The position numbers and the translations under genes are program-made. The notes beneath the pieces are model-generated. The model worked only from the letters and a program-made list of their open reading frames with translations, was not told the DNA's origin and ran no database searches. From NCBI RefSeq assembly GCF_025527015.1, contig NZ_JAODIM010000041.1, forward strand, positions 496,001 to 560,000: a stretch of DNA of 64,000 nucleotides, read 5' to 3'. This document shows, in pieces, positions 17,131-25,963 of this stretch (position 1 is its first letter; the number at the start of each line of letters is the position of its first letter). This stretch comes from Winslowiella arboricola. Its GTDB lineage: Bacteria; Pseudomonadota; Gammaproteobacteria; Enterobacterales; Enterobacteriaceae.

Positions 17131-18465
17131 ATGCATACGTCAGTCGAAGCCACAGATGTTAACGCGAATACCCCTGTTATCCGACGTGTAGCCACCGCGT
17201 CAGCCATTGGCACAGCGGCAGAATATTACGACTTTTTTGCCTATGGTACTGCTGCCGTACTGTTCTTTGGACACCTGTTCTTTCCCAGTGACGATCCACT
17301 GGTCAGTACGCTTGCCGCTTTTGCCACCTACGCTGTCGGCTTTCTTGCCAGACCCCTGGGCGGCATGGTCTTCGGGCATATTGGCGATAAAGTTGGCCGC
17401 AAAAAAGCGCTGGTAATCACCATCCTGATTGTCGGCTTAGGCACCTTCTGTATTGGCCTGTTACCGACCTATGAGAAAATTGGTATCTGGGCGCCGATTA
17501 TTTTGATCCTTATCCGGGTGTTGCAGGGATTTGGCGTGGGAGGAGAGCAGGCGGGAGCGGTACTGATGACGGCGGAATATTCGCAACCCGCCCGTCGTGG
17601 GTTCTTTGCCAGCTGGGTGCAAGTGGGTGCGCCGGTCGGTTTTTTACTGCCGCTGGCCCTGTTTGCCCTGTTAAATGCCCTTCTGACGCCGGAAGCGATG
17701 ATGGATTATGGCTGGCGTATTCCCTTTCTGCTCAGTTTGTTGCTGGTGATTGTCGGCTTATTTATCCGCCTGCGCATTGATGAATCACCGGTGTTTGCCC
17801 AAATCCGTGAAACCAAAGCAGAAGAGTCACGCCCGTTAGTCGAAGTGATTCGTGACTTCCCGGGGATTGTGGTGAAAGGGGTCTGTGCCAAACTGATTGA
17901 AGCCTGCACCTTCGCTTTGTTTACCGTGATTGTGCTGGCCTATGGCAAAGCAAATCAACTTGACGCCAATATTTTAATGGAAGCGATGATAGTGGCAATC
18001 ATATTGGAAATTATTGCCATCCCGCTGATTGGCGCCCTGTCAGATAAAATCGGTCGTAAACCGGTCTATATCACGGGTGCGTTGCTACAGATCATTATGA
18101 TTGTGCCCTTCTTTCTGGCGATTAATCAGGACAATTTCTGGTTAACCCAGCTGGTGATGATTATGGTTCTGACGTTTGGACACAGCATGTGTTACGCGCC
18201 GCAGGCCTCTTTCTTTCCTGAACTATTCCCAACGCATATTCGTTGTAGCGGCATCGCCCTGATCTGGCAGGTCGGTTCACTGATTGGCAGCGGGGTGCTG
18301 GGATTAGTGGCGGTTAAAATATTGCAAATAACGGGCGGGCACTATTATGGCCTGGCGACTTACGTGGTGGTGCTGGGTATTATCTCGCTAATCGGTTTGA
18401 TGCTGATGCCAGAAACTGCCCCGGCGCGACTGAAACGCGAGTATCAGCAGTGGCAGAAGCACTGA
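17131..18465 (+). CDS. MFS transporter, metabolite:H+ symporter (MHS) family
   Basis: A 444-residue inner-membrane carrier with 12 hydrophobic segments. MHS hallmarks are a start like ATASAIGTAAEYYDFFAYG (helix 1), RPLGGMVFGHIGDKVGRKK between helices 2 and 3, and RVLQGFGVGGEQAGAVLMTAE in helix 4. It is related to ShiA, YhjE and ProP-type proton symporters for organic acids or osmolytes. The substrate cannot be read from the sequence. It stands as a single gene, divergent from the yghX-like gene and convergent with the amidohydrolase gene across a strong hairpin. Confidence 0.87.
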   Translation: MHTSVEATDVNANTPVIRRVATASAIGTAAEYYDFFAYGTAAVLFFGHLFFPSDDPLVSTLAAFATYAVGFLARPLGGMVFGHIGDKVGRKKALVITILIVGLGTFCIGLLPTYEKIGIWAPIILILIRVLQGFGVGGEQAGAVLMTAEYSQPARRGFFASWVQVGAPVGFLLPLALFALLNALLTPEAMMDYGWRIPFLLSLLLVIVGLFIRLRIDESPVFAQIRETKAEESRPLVEVIRDFPGIVVKGVCAKLIEACTFALFTVIVLAYGKANQLDANILMEAMIVAIILEIIAIPLIGALSDKIGRKPVYITGALLQIIMIVPFFLAINQDNFWLTQLVMIMVLTFGHSMCYAPQASFFPELFPTHIRCSGIALIWQVGSLIGSGVLGLVAVKILQITGGHYYGLATYVVVLGIISLIGLMLMPETAPARLKREYQQWQKH

Positions 18466-18478
18466 TTTTGCGGCTAAC

Positions 18479-18509
18479 CGTCAGGCCCGGACAACCACCG
18501 GACCTGACG
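18479..18509. terminator. Hairpin between convergent MHS transporter and amidohydrolase genes
   Basis: The stem CGTCAGG-c-CCGG (18479-18490) pairs with CCGG-a-CCTGACG (18498-18509) around a 7-base loop. It lies 14 bp beyond one stop codon and 13 bp beyond the other. There is no long T-run, but the position suits a bidirectional terminator. Confidence 0.6.
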
Positions 18510-18521
18510 CACTTTCAGCCG

Positions 18522-20390
18522 TTAAAACGCAAAGCAGGAACAGCCCAGCGCACCCCAGAACGCGTTGTCATCTGACACCGGCACGGAAGAACGACGCGCC
18601 ACATCGTGCTGATGCTGATGCACGCCACAGGCACCGCCGCAGTGATGCACTTGCGGCATCATGCCAACGCGGCCATCGGCCAGCGGCGGCGCGCTGCGAT
18701 AGTGGCCCGGCACGCTGACCACCGGTGACCAGTCAGGCAGCACCGGAATAGAAGGCGGCGCCAGCGGGCCAAAACGCCCTGCGGCATAGACAATCTCGCC
18801 ATCCACCACGGTTAACACTGACTCGATGCTTTTAATCGCCTCTTCCGCCACGCTGAAGTAGTCCTGCGACAAAATCACCAAGTCCGCCAGCTGTCCGACC
18901 TTGATCTGCCCTTTTTTGCCCTGCTCGCTGGAGAACCATGAGCTGCCCTGAGTCCACAGCATCAGCGCAGTTTCGCGATCGAGCCGTGCGTTATCATCAT
19001 ACATCGCCATTCCGCCGACGGTACGACCCGACACCAGCCAGTAAAGCGCGGTCCACGGGTTATAACTGGCTACCCGCGTGGCATCGGTGCCCAGCCCGAC
19101 CGGCACCCCGGCATCCAGCATCCGCGCCACTGGCGGGGTGTGTTTTACTGCTTCTTTACCATAACGTTCGGCAAAGTACTCTCCCTGGAAAGCCATACGG
19201 TGCTGCACTGCAATGCCGCCACCCAGCGCCTTGACACGCTCAATATTGGCTTCGGTAATGGTTTCGGCATGATCGAAGAACCAGTGCAGTCCGTTAAACG
19301 GAATATCACGATTCACCTTTTCAAACACATCCAGCATCCGGCTAATCGATTCGTTATAGGTGGCATGCAGACGGAACGGCCAGCGATGTTCCACCAGATG
19401 GCGCACCACGCGCTCCAGCTCATCCTCCATTCCCGGCGCCAGCTCGGGACGCGGCTCAAGGAAATCCTCAAAGTCCGCCGCCGAGAACACCAGCATTTCC
19501 CCGGCGCCGTTATGACGATAGAAATCGGTGCCCTGCCCCGGCTTCAGCATATCGGTCCACTTCTCAAAATCTTCCAGTTCGTGACCGGGACGCTGGGTAA
19601 ACAGGTTGTAGGCAATGCGGATGCTAAGCTGCTTTTTACTGTGCAGTTCGGCAATGACTTCATAATCATCGGGATAGTTCTGGAAACCGCCGCCTGCATC
19701 AATCGCGCTGGTTACCCCAAGGCGGTTCAGTTCGCGCATAAACTGGCGTGTGGAATTGACCTGCTGCTCCAGCGGCAGTTTCGGCCCTTTCGCCAGCGTG
19801 GCGTACAGAATCATCGCGTTCGGGCGGGCAATCAGCATACCGGTAGGATTGCCTTTGCTGTCGCGCTGGATCTCACCGCCTGGTGGATTTGGCGTGTCGC
19901 GGGTGTAACCCACCACTTTCAGCGCCGCGCGGTTCAGTAAGGCGCGGTCATAAAGGTGCAGAATAAATACCGGCGTATCCGGTGCAGCGGCATTTATTTC
20001 ATCCAGCGTTGGCATCCGGCGCTCAGCAAACTGAAATTCGTTCCAGCCGCCTACCACGCGCACCCATTGTGGCGACGGCGTGCGCAGCGCCTGCTCCTTC
20101 AGCATCCGCAGCGCATCGGCCAGCGACGGGACACCTTCCCAGCGCAGCTCAAGGTTGTAATTCAGCCCGCCGCGAATCAGATGAAGATGCGAGTCATTCA
20201 GCCCCGGGATGCCAGTGCTGCCCTGCAGATCGACGACTTTGGTTGCCGCACCGGCAAACTGCATCACCTCTGCTTCGCTTCCCACTGCCAGAAATTTGCC
20301 GTCTTTGATCGCCACCGCGGTTGCCTGCGGATTTTCACGATCCACCGTATGAAACTTACCGTTGGTCAGAACTAATGAAGCTGTTGTCAT
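18522..20390 (-). CDS. Amidohydrolase family 3 protein (YtcJ-like) with a Cys/His-rich tail
   Basis: A 622-residue metal-dependent hydrolase. The small beta domain (1-60) leads into the metal-binding NDSHLH motif (His68, His70). Later barrel landmarks include the FRLHATYNESISR and WFFDHAETI histidines and the VGLGTDATRV aspartate. About 60 extra C-terminal residues follow the usual end, containing HHCGGACGVHQHQHD (582-596) and a terminal Cys-Ser-Cys (617-619), probably a metal site. A gene for a monooxygenase-domain membrane protein lies 19 bp upstream, so the two form an operon divergent from a LysR gene. Substrates of this family are N-acyl or cyclic amide compounds. Confidence 0.83.
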   Translation of the reverse strand: MTTASLVLTNGKFHTVDRENPQATAVAIKDGKFLAVGSEAEVMQFAGAATKVVDLQGSTGIPGLNDSHLHLIRGGLNYNLELRWEGVPSLADALRMLKEQALRTPSPQWVRVVGGWNEFQFAERRMPTLDEINAAAPDTPVFILHLYDRALLNRAALKVVGYTRDTPNPPGGEIQRDSKGNPTGMLIARPNAMILYATLAKGPKLPLEQQVNSTRQFMRELNRLGVTSAIDAGGGFQNYPDDYEVIAELHSKKQLSIRIAYNLFTQRPGHELEDFEKWTDMLKPGQGTDFYRHNGAGEMLVFSAADFEDFLEPRPELAPGMEDELERVVRHLVEHRWPFRLHATYNESISRMLDVFEKVNRDIPFNGLHWFFDHAETITEANIERVKALGGGIAVQHRMAFQGEYFAERYGKEAVKHTPPVARMLDAGVPVGLGTDATRVASYNPWTALYWLVSGRTVGGMAMYDDNARLDRETALMLWTQGSSWFSSEQGKKGQIKVGQLADLVILSQDYFSVAEEAIKSIESVLTVVDGEIVYAAGRFGPLAPPSIPVLPDWSPVVSVPGHYRSAPPLADGRVGMMPQVHHCGGACGVHQHQHDVARRSSVPVSDDNAFWGALGCSCFAF

Positions 20391-20409
20391 TACTTTTCTC
20401 CAGGTAAGA

Positions 20410-20967
20410 CTAACCGCGCGGGGTCAGCCAGTTTTTAAATAAGCGGGTAATTGCCGGCATCCACAGATAAACCACCAGCGCCACCACACAGGCATCATTC
20501 AGTAAATGTCCCCACAGGGTGCCTTTACTGATCGGTAATACCTGACTCCAGAACCACGGAACCAGATTGGTCGAGGGGAATATCACCGCCAGCGTCAGCA
20601 GAAACTGCTTCCAGCGCGCGGGCGGCGGCGATGTGGCCGTCGCGGGCGTAAACCAGAACGCCGCACCGGGACGCATTTCAATATGCTCCTGTCCCTGCAA
20701 CAACGGCGGCAATTCAGCCACCAGCGCCTGACGCTCGCTGGAATGAATCCAGTGATAAAGATTATCCATACTGACGAATCGCACCAGCACGGTATAGGTC
20801 AGTTCACCATGCAGCGGGCGCAGGACATTTACCCCAAGGTGACCGGGAAACAGCGCCGCCTGTGGCATAATTCTGTCCAGCCAGCGCTCGTAGTCAGGCT
20901 GCCTGCCCGGCTGCAGGCGATGGGTGATCACTAAGGTGATATGATCCGGTTGATGCGGATAATCCAT
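20410..20967 (-). CDS. Antibiotic-biosynthesis-monooxygenase (ABM) domain protein with membrane tail
   Basis: A 185-residue protein. Residues about 8-100 read as an ABM/dimeric ferredoxin-like domain (ITLVITHRLQPGRQPDYERWL, then the VLVRFVSMDNLYHWIHSSER strand-helix unit). Residues about 118-175 hold two hydrophobic helices that would anchor it in the membrane. Related two-part proteins are common in proteobacteria but have no clear role; some ABM domains oxidise quinones without a cofactor. AGGAG precedes the ATG at 20967. It is the first gene of the operon with the amidohydrolase. Confidence 0.8.
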   Translation of the reverse strand: MDYPHQPDHITLVITHRLQPGRQPDYERWLDRIMPQAALFPGHLGVNVLRPLHGELTYTVLVRFVSMDNLYHWIHSSERQALVAELPPLLQGQEHIEMRPGAAFWFTPATATSPPPARWKQFLLTLAVIFPSTNLVPWFWSQVLPISKGTLWGHLLNDACVVALVVYLWMPAITRLFKNWLTPRG

Positions 20968-20979
20968 AAGATTCTCCTG

Positions 20980-20998
20980 AAGCCAATTAAGATGGCTT
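20980..20998. promoter_or_regulatory. Candidate LysR operator in the divergent region
   Basis: The inverted repeat AAGCCA (20980-20985) and TGGCTT (20993-20998) with a 7-base centre lies between the divergent LysR and ABM-amidohydrolase genes. LysR proteins commonly bind such interrupted palindromes. It sits just upstream of the ABM ribosome site, which would suit repression. Confidence 0.4.
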
Positions 20999-21077
20999 TA
21001 CAATACGAACCAGGCATGATTATTGATAACGGAAAGATTTTGGCTTGTTGTTAAACAATTTTGGGGTTGGGTAAATA

Positions 21078-21986
21078 ATGCGATTAAACCTTGAAGCTCT
21101 GCTGATCCTGGATGCGCTGGATCGCCATGGTACTTTTGCCGCCGCCGCGGCCAGAATGTTTAAAACCGCTTCCGCACTGAGTTATACCATTCAAAAAATG
21201 GAAAGCGATCTGGGGATTACCCTGCTGGATCGCTCCGGCCATCGCGCCACTTTTACCTCCACCGGCCGCCTGATGCTGGAAAAAGGTCGTGTGTTGCTGC
21301 GCGCGGTCAGTGAACTGGAACAGCAGGCGAAATATGTTGAGAGCGGCTGGGAGAGCAAACTGACCATCAGCCTTGATGCTTCAGTGCCCTTCGCCCTGCT
21401 GTCGCCGCTGATCGATGAGTTCTGTCAGCAGCATCAACATACTCAACTGCTGTTTCGCCATGACGTGCTGGCAGGCTGCTGGGAAGCGTTAAGCTACGGC
21501 GAAGCCGATATTGTGTTTGGCGCGGTACAGGAACCGGTCAGACACAACGGCATCCAGTGTACGCCGATTGGCTGGCTGGAATATGTATTTGCGATTGCGC
21601 CACAGCATCCGCTGGCGGCCCTGGCGCAACCGCTGCTGCGCGAGCAGATTCGTCAATATCGGGCGGTGGTAGTGAATGACTCTTCGCGCCATGGCGAAGG
21701 GAGCGATCTGCGGGTGCTGGATGAGCAGCCGATTCTCAGCGTTCACAGCTTTAGCGATAAAGTGCAGGCGCAGCTCGACGGACTGGGTTGCGGCTATCTG
21801 CCACGTTATCTGGCGGCGCCTTATCTGGCCGATGGCCGGCTGGTGGAGCGCCAGCTGGATAGTGAACCGCGGCGCGATCAGGCTTTTCTGGCGTGGAAAG
21901 AGAGCGCTACTGGCAATGCCGCGCAGTGGTGGCGCGAACGGTTGCAAAACTTCACCGGCATCCATGCCGTTTACGCCGCAGAATAG
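21078..21986 (+). CDS. LysR-family transcriptional regulator
   Basis: A 302-residue protein. The N-terminal winged helix-turn-helix (1 to about 60: LEALLILDALDRHGTFAAAA, then LSYTIQKMESDLGITLLDR) is followed by the effector domain (about 88-295). It is divergent from the ABM/amidohydrolase operon and convergent with the MFS/isochorismatase pair, so it is the likely regulator of one or both. The ATG at 21078 follows a GGGG-type site. The inducer is unknown. Confidence 0.88.
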   Translation: MRLNLEALLILDALDRHGTFAAAAARMFKTASALSYTIQKMESDLGITLLDRSGHRATFTSTGRLMLEKGRVLLRAVSELEQQAKYVESGWESKLTISLDASVPFALLSPLIDEFCQQHQHTQLLFRHDVLAGCWEALSYGEADIVFGAVQEPVRHNGIQCTPIGWLEYVFAIAPQHPLAALAQPLLREQIRQYRAVVVNDSSRHGEGSDLRVLDEQPILSVHSFSDKVQAQLDGLGCGYLPRYLAAPYLADGRLVERQLDSEPRRDQAFLAWKESATGNAAQWWRERLQNFTGIHAVYAAE

Positions 21987-21992
21987 ACTATG

Positions 21993-22017
21993 CCGCACCG
22001 GCGATTCGCCGGTGCGG
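21993..22017. terminator. Strong hairpin between LysR and MFS genes
   Basis: An 11-bp perfect stem CCGCACCGGCG/CGCCGGTGCGG with a 3-base loop lies between convergent stop codons (21986 and 22022). There is no T-run. It is a likely bidirectional terminator, and its GC-rich form resembles the dispersed hairpins of the window. Confidence 0.6.
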
Positions 22018-22021
22018 TAAC

Positions 22022-23605
22022 TTAATGCAGTGACAGTAAATGATGCACCACCGGCTTAGCATCGCCACGGTGAAAACTCACCACTTCACGTTGCAGATCG
22101 GCATCGGCGTTGGAAACGCGCTGATGCTGACGTAAGTGCTCATGCCATGACTCCACCAGAAACCACTCCACCAGCGTATCGCTTTTAGCGCTATGTTCTG
22201 CGATCCCCCACGCCGATGCACCGTCACGACGTCGCACCAGTGACAGCTTACGAATAGCACTGAGAAATGCCGGGCGATCTTCCTGCGCCACCTGATAGTG
22301 AATCTGAATCATTACCGGACCGCGATCGTCGCCTTCCAGCTCCGGCGTCTCCCAGTGGCCCGATGGCTGTAAATCGGCATCACCGGCAGGCAGTTTCAGC
22401 CGCCAGACCAGCAATGCTGACATCAATAACGCTGCACCGGCAATCAGCAGCGTGGTAACTAAGCCACTCTGACGCGCCACCAGTCCCCAAAACAGACTGC
22501 CGCCGGCCATTGCGCCGTTAAACACCATTAACCAGACCGCCAGCCCGCGACCGCGCACCCAGTCCGGCAGTACCGCCTGCGCCACACCGTTCAGCGTAGT
22601 GAGGGCAATAATCCAGCCAACGCCCAGCACCACCATCAGCGGTAGCGCCAGCCACTGTGGCGGTGTTAACGCCAGCAGCACCATCACCAGCGCGGAAAGC
22701 ACCGCCGACAGCAGCATCAAGCCATCGCTACTCAGCAGCTGACGTAAACGCGCCAGCAATAAGGCGCCGGCAATCGCGCCAACACCCACCGCGCCGAGCA
22801 TCATGCCGTAGAAACCGGCGTCGCCCTGTAACAAATTACGCGCCACCAGCGGCAGCAATGCCCAGATACCACTGGCAAAGGCAAAGTAGATGGCCGCACG
22901 CAGCAGTACCCGGTGCAATTCGCGGCTGGCTCTGACGTAACGCAACCCGGCACGGAAAGCGCCAAAAAAGTGCTCCTGCAGGGCATCCTGCGCTTTATGC
23001 GGTCGTTTCCACCACAGCAACGCTGCGATAACAAATACATAGCTCAGCACATCGGCGCCATAGGCCGCCCAGGCACCCAGTCCGGCCAGCAGTAAGCCGC
23101 CGGCTGCCGGGCCGATAGCGCGCGCAATATTAATACCCAGAGAATTTAGCGCCACCGCATTTCTCAGCTGCGGTCGCGCCACCAGTTCCGGCACAATCGC
23201 CTGCCAGGCTGGCCCCATTAATGCCGCGCCGATGCCGCCGATAAATGTCAGCGCAATCAGATAGTCCACCGTCAGCAAATTATAATGTGACAGCAGCAGC
23301 AATGTGCCGCTGACGCTGGCCAGCAACAGCTGAACAGAGATCAGCAGCCGACGGCGATCGAGAATATCGGACAATACCCCAGCGGGTATCGCCAGCAAAA
23401 AAATCGGCAATGTGGCGGCGGTCTGCATCAGCGCCACTGCCGCCGGATTAGATGATAATCCGGTCACCAGCCATGAGCTGGCGACATCGCGCATAAAACT
23501 GCCGGTATTGCCCATCACGGTGGCCGCCCAGATAACGGCGAACAGCCCCTGGGTTAGTGGCGCAAACGCGCCGGATGCTGCCGTAGTCTGAGTCGGGTTA
23601 CGCAT
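22022..23605 (-). CDS. MFS transporter (MFS_3/EntS-like) with C-terminal ABM-like domain
   Basis: A 527-residue protein. Residues about 15-415 form 10-12 membrane helices with the motif PAGVLSDILDRRRLL between helices 2 and 3, as in EntS-like exporters. Residues about 430-527 are soluble and resemble a monooxygenase/dimeric ferredoxin-like domain (VMIQIHYQVAQEDRPAFLSA). This extended form is usual in the MFS_3 family. It probably exports a small organic molecule. It lies 60 bp downstream of the isochorismatase-like gene on the same strand and is probably cotranscribed with it. Confidence 0.83.
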   Translation of the reverse strand: MRNPTQTTAASGAFAPLTQGLFAVIWAATVMGNTGSFMRDVASSWLVTGLSSNPAAVALMQTAATLPIFLLAIPAGVLSDILDRRRLLISVQLLLASVSGTLLLLSHYNLLTVDYLIALTFIGGIGAALMGPAWQAIVPELVARPQLRNAVALNSLGINIARAIGPAAGGLLLAGLGAWAAYGADVLSYVFVIAALLWWKRPHKAQDALQEHFFGAFRAGLRYVRASRELHRVLLRAAIYFAFASGIWALLPLVARNLLQGDAGFYGMMLGAVGVGAIAGALLLARLRQLLSSDGLMLLSAVLSALVMVLLALTPPQWLALPLMVVLGVGWIIALTTLNGVAQAVLPDWVRGRGLAVWLMVFNGAMAGGSLFWGLVARQSGLVTTLLIAGAALLMSALLVWRLKLPAGDADLQPSGHWETPELEGDDRGPVMIQIHYQVAQEDRPAFLSAIRKLSLVRRRDGASAWGIAEHSAKSDTLVEWFLVESWHEHLRQHQRVSNADADLQREVVSFHRGDAKPVVHHLLSLH

Positions 23606-23665
23606 TATTCTCTCCTGCCGGAGCCCTGCAATCAGGACTCCGGCGTTAGTTTGCAGTCAGCCAGC

Positions 23666-24307
23666 TTATGCTTTACGCGCCGGGGCTTTATGCACCAGGG
23701 TGTAGGCGTAATCGACACCCATACCGTAGGCGCCGCTGTGCTCACGTACCAGATCCATCACCGCGTCATAGGTCTCTTTGCGCGCCCAGTCACGCTGATA
23801 CTCCAGCAGCACCTGCTGCCAGGTTACCGGCACCGCGCCAGCCTGCACCATACGGTCAATTGAGCGCTCATGCGCATCAACGCTGGTGCCGCCGGAGGTA
23901 TCGGTCACCACATATACTTCATAGCCCTCTTTCAGCGCCATCAGCGCCGGGAAGGTCAGACAAACTTCGGTCCATAGCGCAGAGATAATCAGTTTTTTAC
24001 GCCCGGTGGCTTCCACTGCTTTGACAAAGGCGGCGTCTTCCCATGAGTTCATCGAGGTGCGCTCAATCGGCTGCACATCCGGGTGCACCGCCAGCAGTTC
24101 CGGCCAGATATAGCCGCTGAAGCTTTCGGTTTCCACCGAGGTGTAAATCACCGGCACGTTAAAAACTTTGCCCGCTTTCGCCAGGGCGACAGTATTATTT
24201 TTAAGCTGCTGGCGATCGATATTGGCAACGCCGAAAGACATTTGCGGCTGATGGTCGATAAAAATCAGCGTGGAGTTCTGTGGGTCAAGCAGGTCGAATT
24301 TAGACAT
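23666..24307 (-). CDS. Isochorismatase-family hydrolase, YcaC-like
   Basis: A 213-residue cysteine hydrolase. The catalytic Asp is in LIFIDHQPQM near the N-terminus, and the nucleophile Cys is in ALWTEVCLTFPALMA. Both fit the isochorismatase superfamily, and the overall sequence resembles YcaC. Members hydrolyse amides, carbamoyl groups or vinyl ethers. It is the first gene of a likely operon with the MFS exporter. With the nearby amidohydrolase and ABM proteins it suggests a small detoxification or catabolic group. The actual substrate is unknown. Confidence 0.85.
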   Translation of the reverse strand: MSKFDLLDPQNSTLIFIDHQPQMSFGVANIDRQQLKNNTVALAKAGKVFNVPVIYTSVETESFSGYIWPELLAVHPDVQPIERTSMNSWEDAAFVKAVEATGRKKLIISALWTEVCLTFPALMALKEGYEVYVVTDTSGGTSVDAHERSIDRMVQAGAVPVTWQQVLLEYQRDWARKETYDAVMDLVREHSGAYGMGVDYAYTLVHKAPARKA

Positions 24308-24418
24308 GATTATTTCCTCTCAGGATGTTGTTTTCGGTTAGTGTTGTGCTGCTGGAAATCACAATACGAGAGGAATGGTTTCACAGATAGCGGAAAGAAT
24401 TTGTTAACTTGTTCAGAA

Positions 24419-24480
24419 TTTTTTGACAGGCCGCGCGCGCGTAATATCCATTAAAGTCATACAGATAGCTTGTCAAAAAA
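24419..24480. repeat. Inverted repeat with 13-bp arms
   Basis: TTTTTTGACAGGC (24419-24431) is matched by GCTTGTCAAAAAA (24468-24480) with one mismatch; 36 bases lie between. The arms could be a terminator for a leftward transcript (T-rich outer ends) or the ends of a tiny mobile element. No flanking target duplication is obvious. Confidence 0.55.
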
Positions 24481-24526
24481 CCTTTAACAACTCGTCAAAA
24501 TAAAATTAAGCACACCACATCAGCAC

Positions 24527-24592
24527 GGGCGGCGAGAACGCCGCCCCTGCATAAGTCTATGAGTGTTCGGTACGGGCGGCGTACTCGCCGCC
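24527..24592. repeat. Two type B hairpin repeats
   Basis: GGGCGGCG-AGAA-CGCCGCCC (24527-24546) and GGGCGGCG-TACT-CGCCGCC (24574-24592) share the same orientation of arms as the copies at 14.7, 53.1 and 61.0 kb. They lie in a non-coding stretch. Confidence 0.8.
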
Positions 24593-24883
24593 GGTAATCA
24601 ACCGCTTTCAAGAGAATTTCTGTGCAGTGACCAGCATCAGGGGGCACTTTATCTTTTACCGCAGACGCACCGGCTATGCTCACTTCTAAAAAAATAGGGT
24701 TTCGCGGTACCAAAATAACGAAATCTTATTAACACAATCCGATTTCCCGCTAAATAACATGAATAGCTAAAGTAAATATAAGTTCATCCTTATAGATGAG
24801 CACATTAATACAGTGCAAGCGGTAATACCCTGAAAAATAAAACGTCACTTATATCCGAAAAAAATGGGTATCTTAAGTTGATT

Positions 24884-24901
24884 GTTTCCCGAACGGGAAA
24901 C
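24884..24901. promoter_or_regulatory. Perfect palindrome upstream of the deacetylase gene
   Basis: GTTTCCCG-AA-CGGGAAAC is a perfect inverted repeat about 180 bp before the start of the deacetylase gene. Its size and symmetry suit an operator for a dimeric repressor. The regulator is not identified in the neighbourhood. Confidence 0.4.
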
Positions 24902-25081
24902 TTCACTTTCCATATTAAATATTGCCATCTGACATTTACAACGCAACACTCATTCTCGCCATACAGATCATCCCGCTGAAAAAGATGAGCTTAATTAAAG
25001 CTTATTGTAAGCATTACCTGTGGACGTTATGCAAAAGTCGGTAGCGAAACCTCTTTTAACTGTCATTAAGGAGCATGCTTT

Positions 25082-25963
25082 ATGTTATTCAATGAACAAT
25101 CACTGGCACAAATTCCAATGCGCCCCGCTAACCTTGCGGCCCCCTCTCCGGTGACAGGCTGGCCAGCACATTATAATGCCGCGATGTTTTTATCATTTGA
25201 TGTCGATGCGGAAACCGCATGGACCAGTAAAGATCCGGCCCATGCCGACAGACTGGTTACCATGTCTTACGGTGGTTACGAAAACAGAGTAGGCGTCAAT
25301 AAGCTGCTGGAGATGCTGGAAAGTTTACAATTAACCGCCACCTTTTTTATCCCGGGATGGGTAGCGGATGTCTATCCGGCGATGGTAGAGAAAATTGCTA
25401 CCGCTGGCCATGAGATTGGACATCATGGCTATCACCATTTACTGCCAGATCCGGGTGCAGACTACTTCTCCGCGGAAATAAGCAAAGGATTTGAGAGCCT
25501 GGCAAAATTGGGCATTACCCCCACTGGCTATCGCGCTCCCTTTGGCGAGAACTGCTATGAGTTATTGCAGGTGCTGCAACAAGCCGGAATAAAATACTCC
25601 AGCTCATGGCGTGATGATGTCATGCCCTATCGGCATATTTTCCCCGACCAGCGCGAGGGTATTGTTGAACTTCCTGTTACCGCCAGTTATGACGACTGGA
25701 TGCATGGACTTTGCGCACGCTTCAGCCCAAGAACGATTTTGCCGCGCGAGCAGGTTTTATCAATGTGGCAGGACGAGCTGGATGAAGTACGTGCCTGGGG
25801 GGCCATGGTGACCACCGTTATTCATCCACAGGTCAGCGGTCGCCCGATGCGTCTGCGTTTATTACGCGAGTTCCTCGAATATGCTATTGAAAAAAATGAT
25901 GTCTGGATCACCACAGGCGAGAATATATACCAACACTTCTTAGCCAGCGAAATAGCGAAATAG
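25082..25963 (+). CDS. Polysaccharide deacetylase-family protein (allantoinase/PgdA-like)
   Basis: A 293-residue NodB-type metal hydrolase. Visible motifs are the catalytic Asp in FLSFDVDAET (about 38-47), the metal-binding HEIGHHGYHH (about 112-121) and the YRAPFGENC motif (about 150-158). There is no signal peptide, so the enzyme is cytoplasmic. This branch includes PuuE-type allantoinases and Helicobacter PgdA rather than secreted chitin deacetylases. AAGGAG lies 8 bp before the ATG. An octamer, AGCGAAAT, is repeated three times across the stop codon (25946-25969). A solute-binding protein gene follows 94 bp later and is probably cotranscribed. Confidence 0.85.
   Translation: MLFNEQSLAQIPMRPANLAAPSPVTGWPAHYNAAMFLSFDVDAETAWTSKDPAHADRLVTMSYGGYENRVGVNKLLEMLESLQLTATFFIPGWVADVYPAMVEKIATAGHEIGHHGYHHLLPDPGADYFSAEISKGFESLAKLGITPTGYRAPFGENCYELLQVLQQAGIKYSSSWRDDVMPYRHIFPDQREGIVELPVTASYDDWMHGLCARFSPRTILPREQVLSMWQDELDEVRAWGAMVTTVIHPQVSGRPMRLRLLREFLEYAIEKNDVWITTGENIYQHFLASEIAK

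Larger units (their letters stand above)
24308..25081. other. 774-bp gap with several repeats and palindromes
   Basis: No gene is visible. It contains a long-armed inverted repeat (24419-24480), two type B hairpin repeats (24527-24592) and a perfect 8+8 bp palindrome (24884-24901). The last 350 bp are AT-rich and should hold the promoter for the deacetylase gene at 25082. Confidence 0.6.

Noticed and set aside
19140-19940. 266-residue plus-strand frame inside the amidohydrolase gene
   Set aside because: Antisense shadow of a well-supported gene; the sequence is low in hydrophobic pattern and matches nothing.
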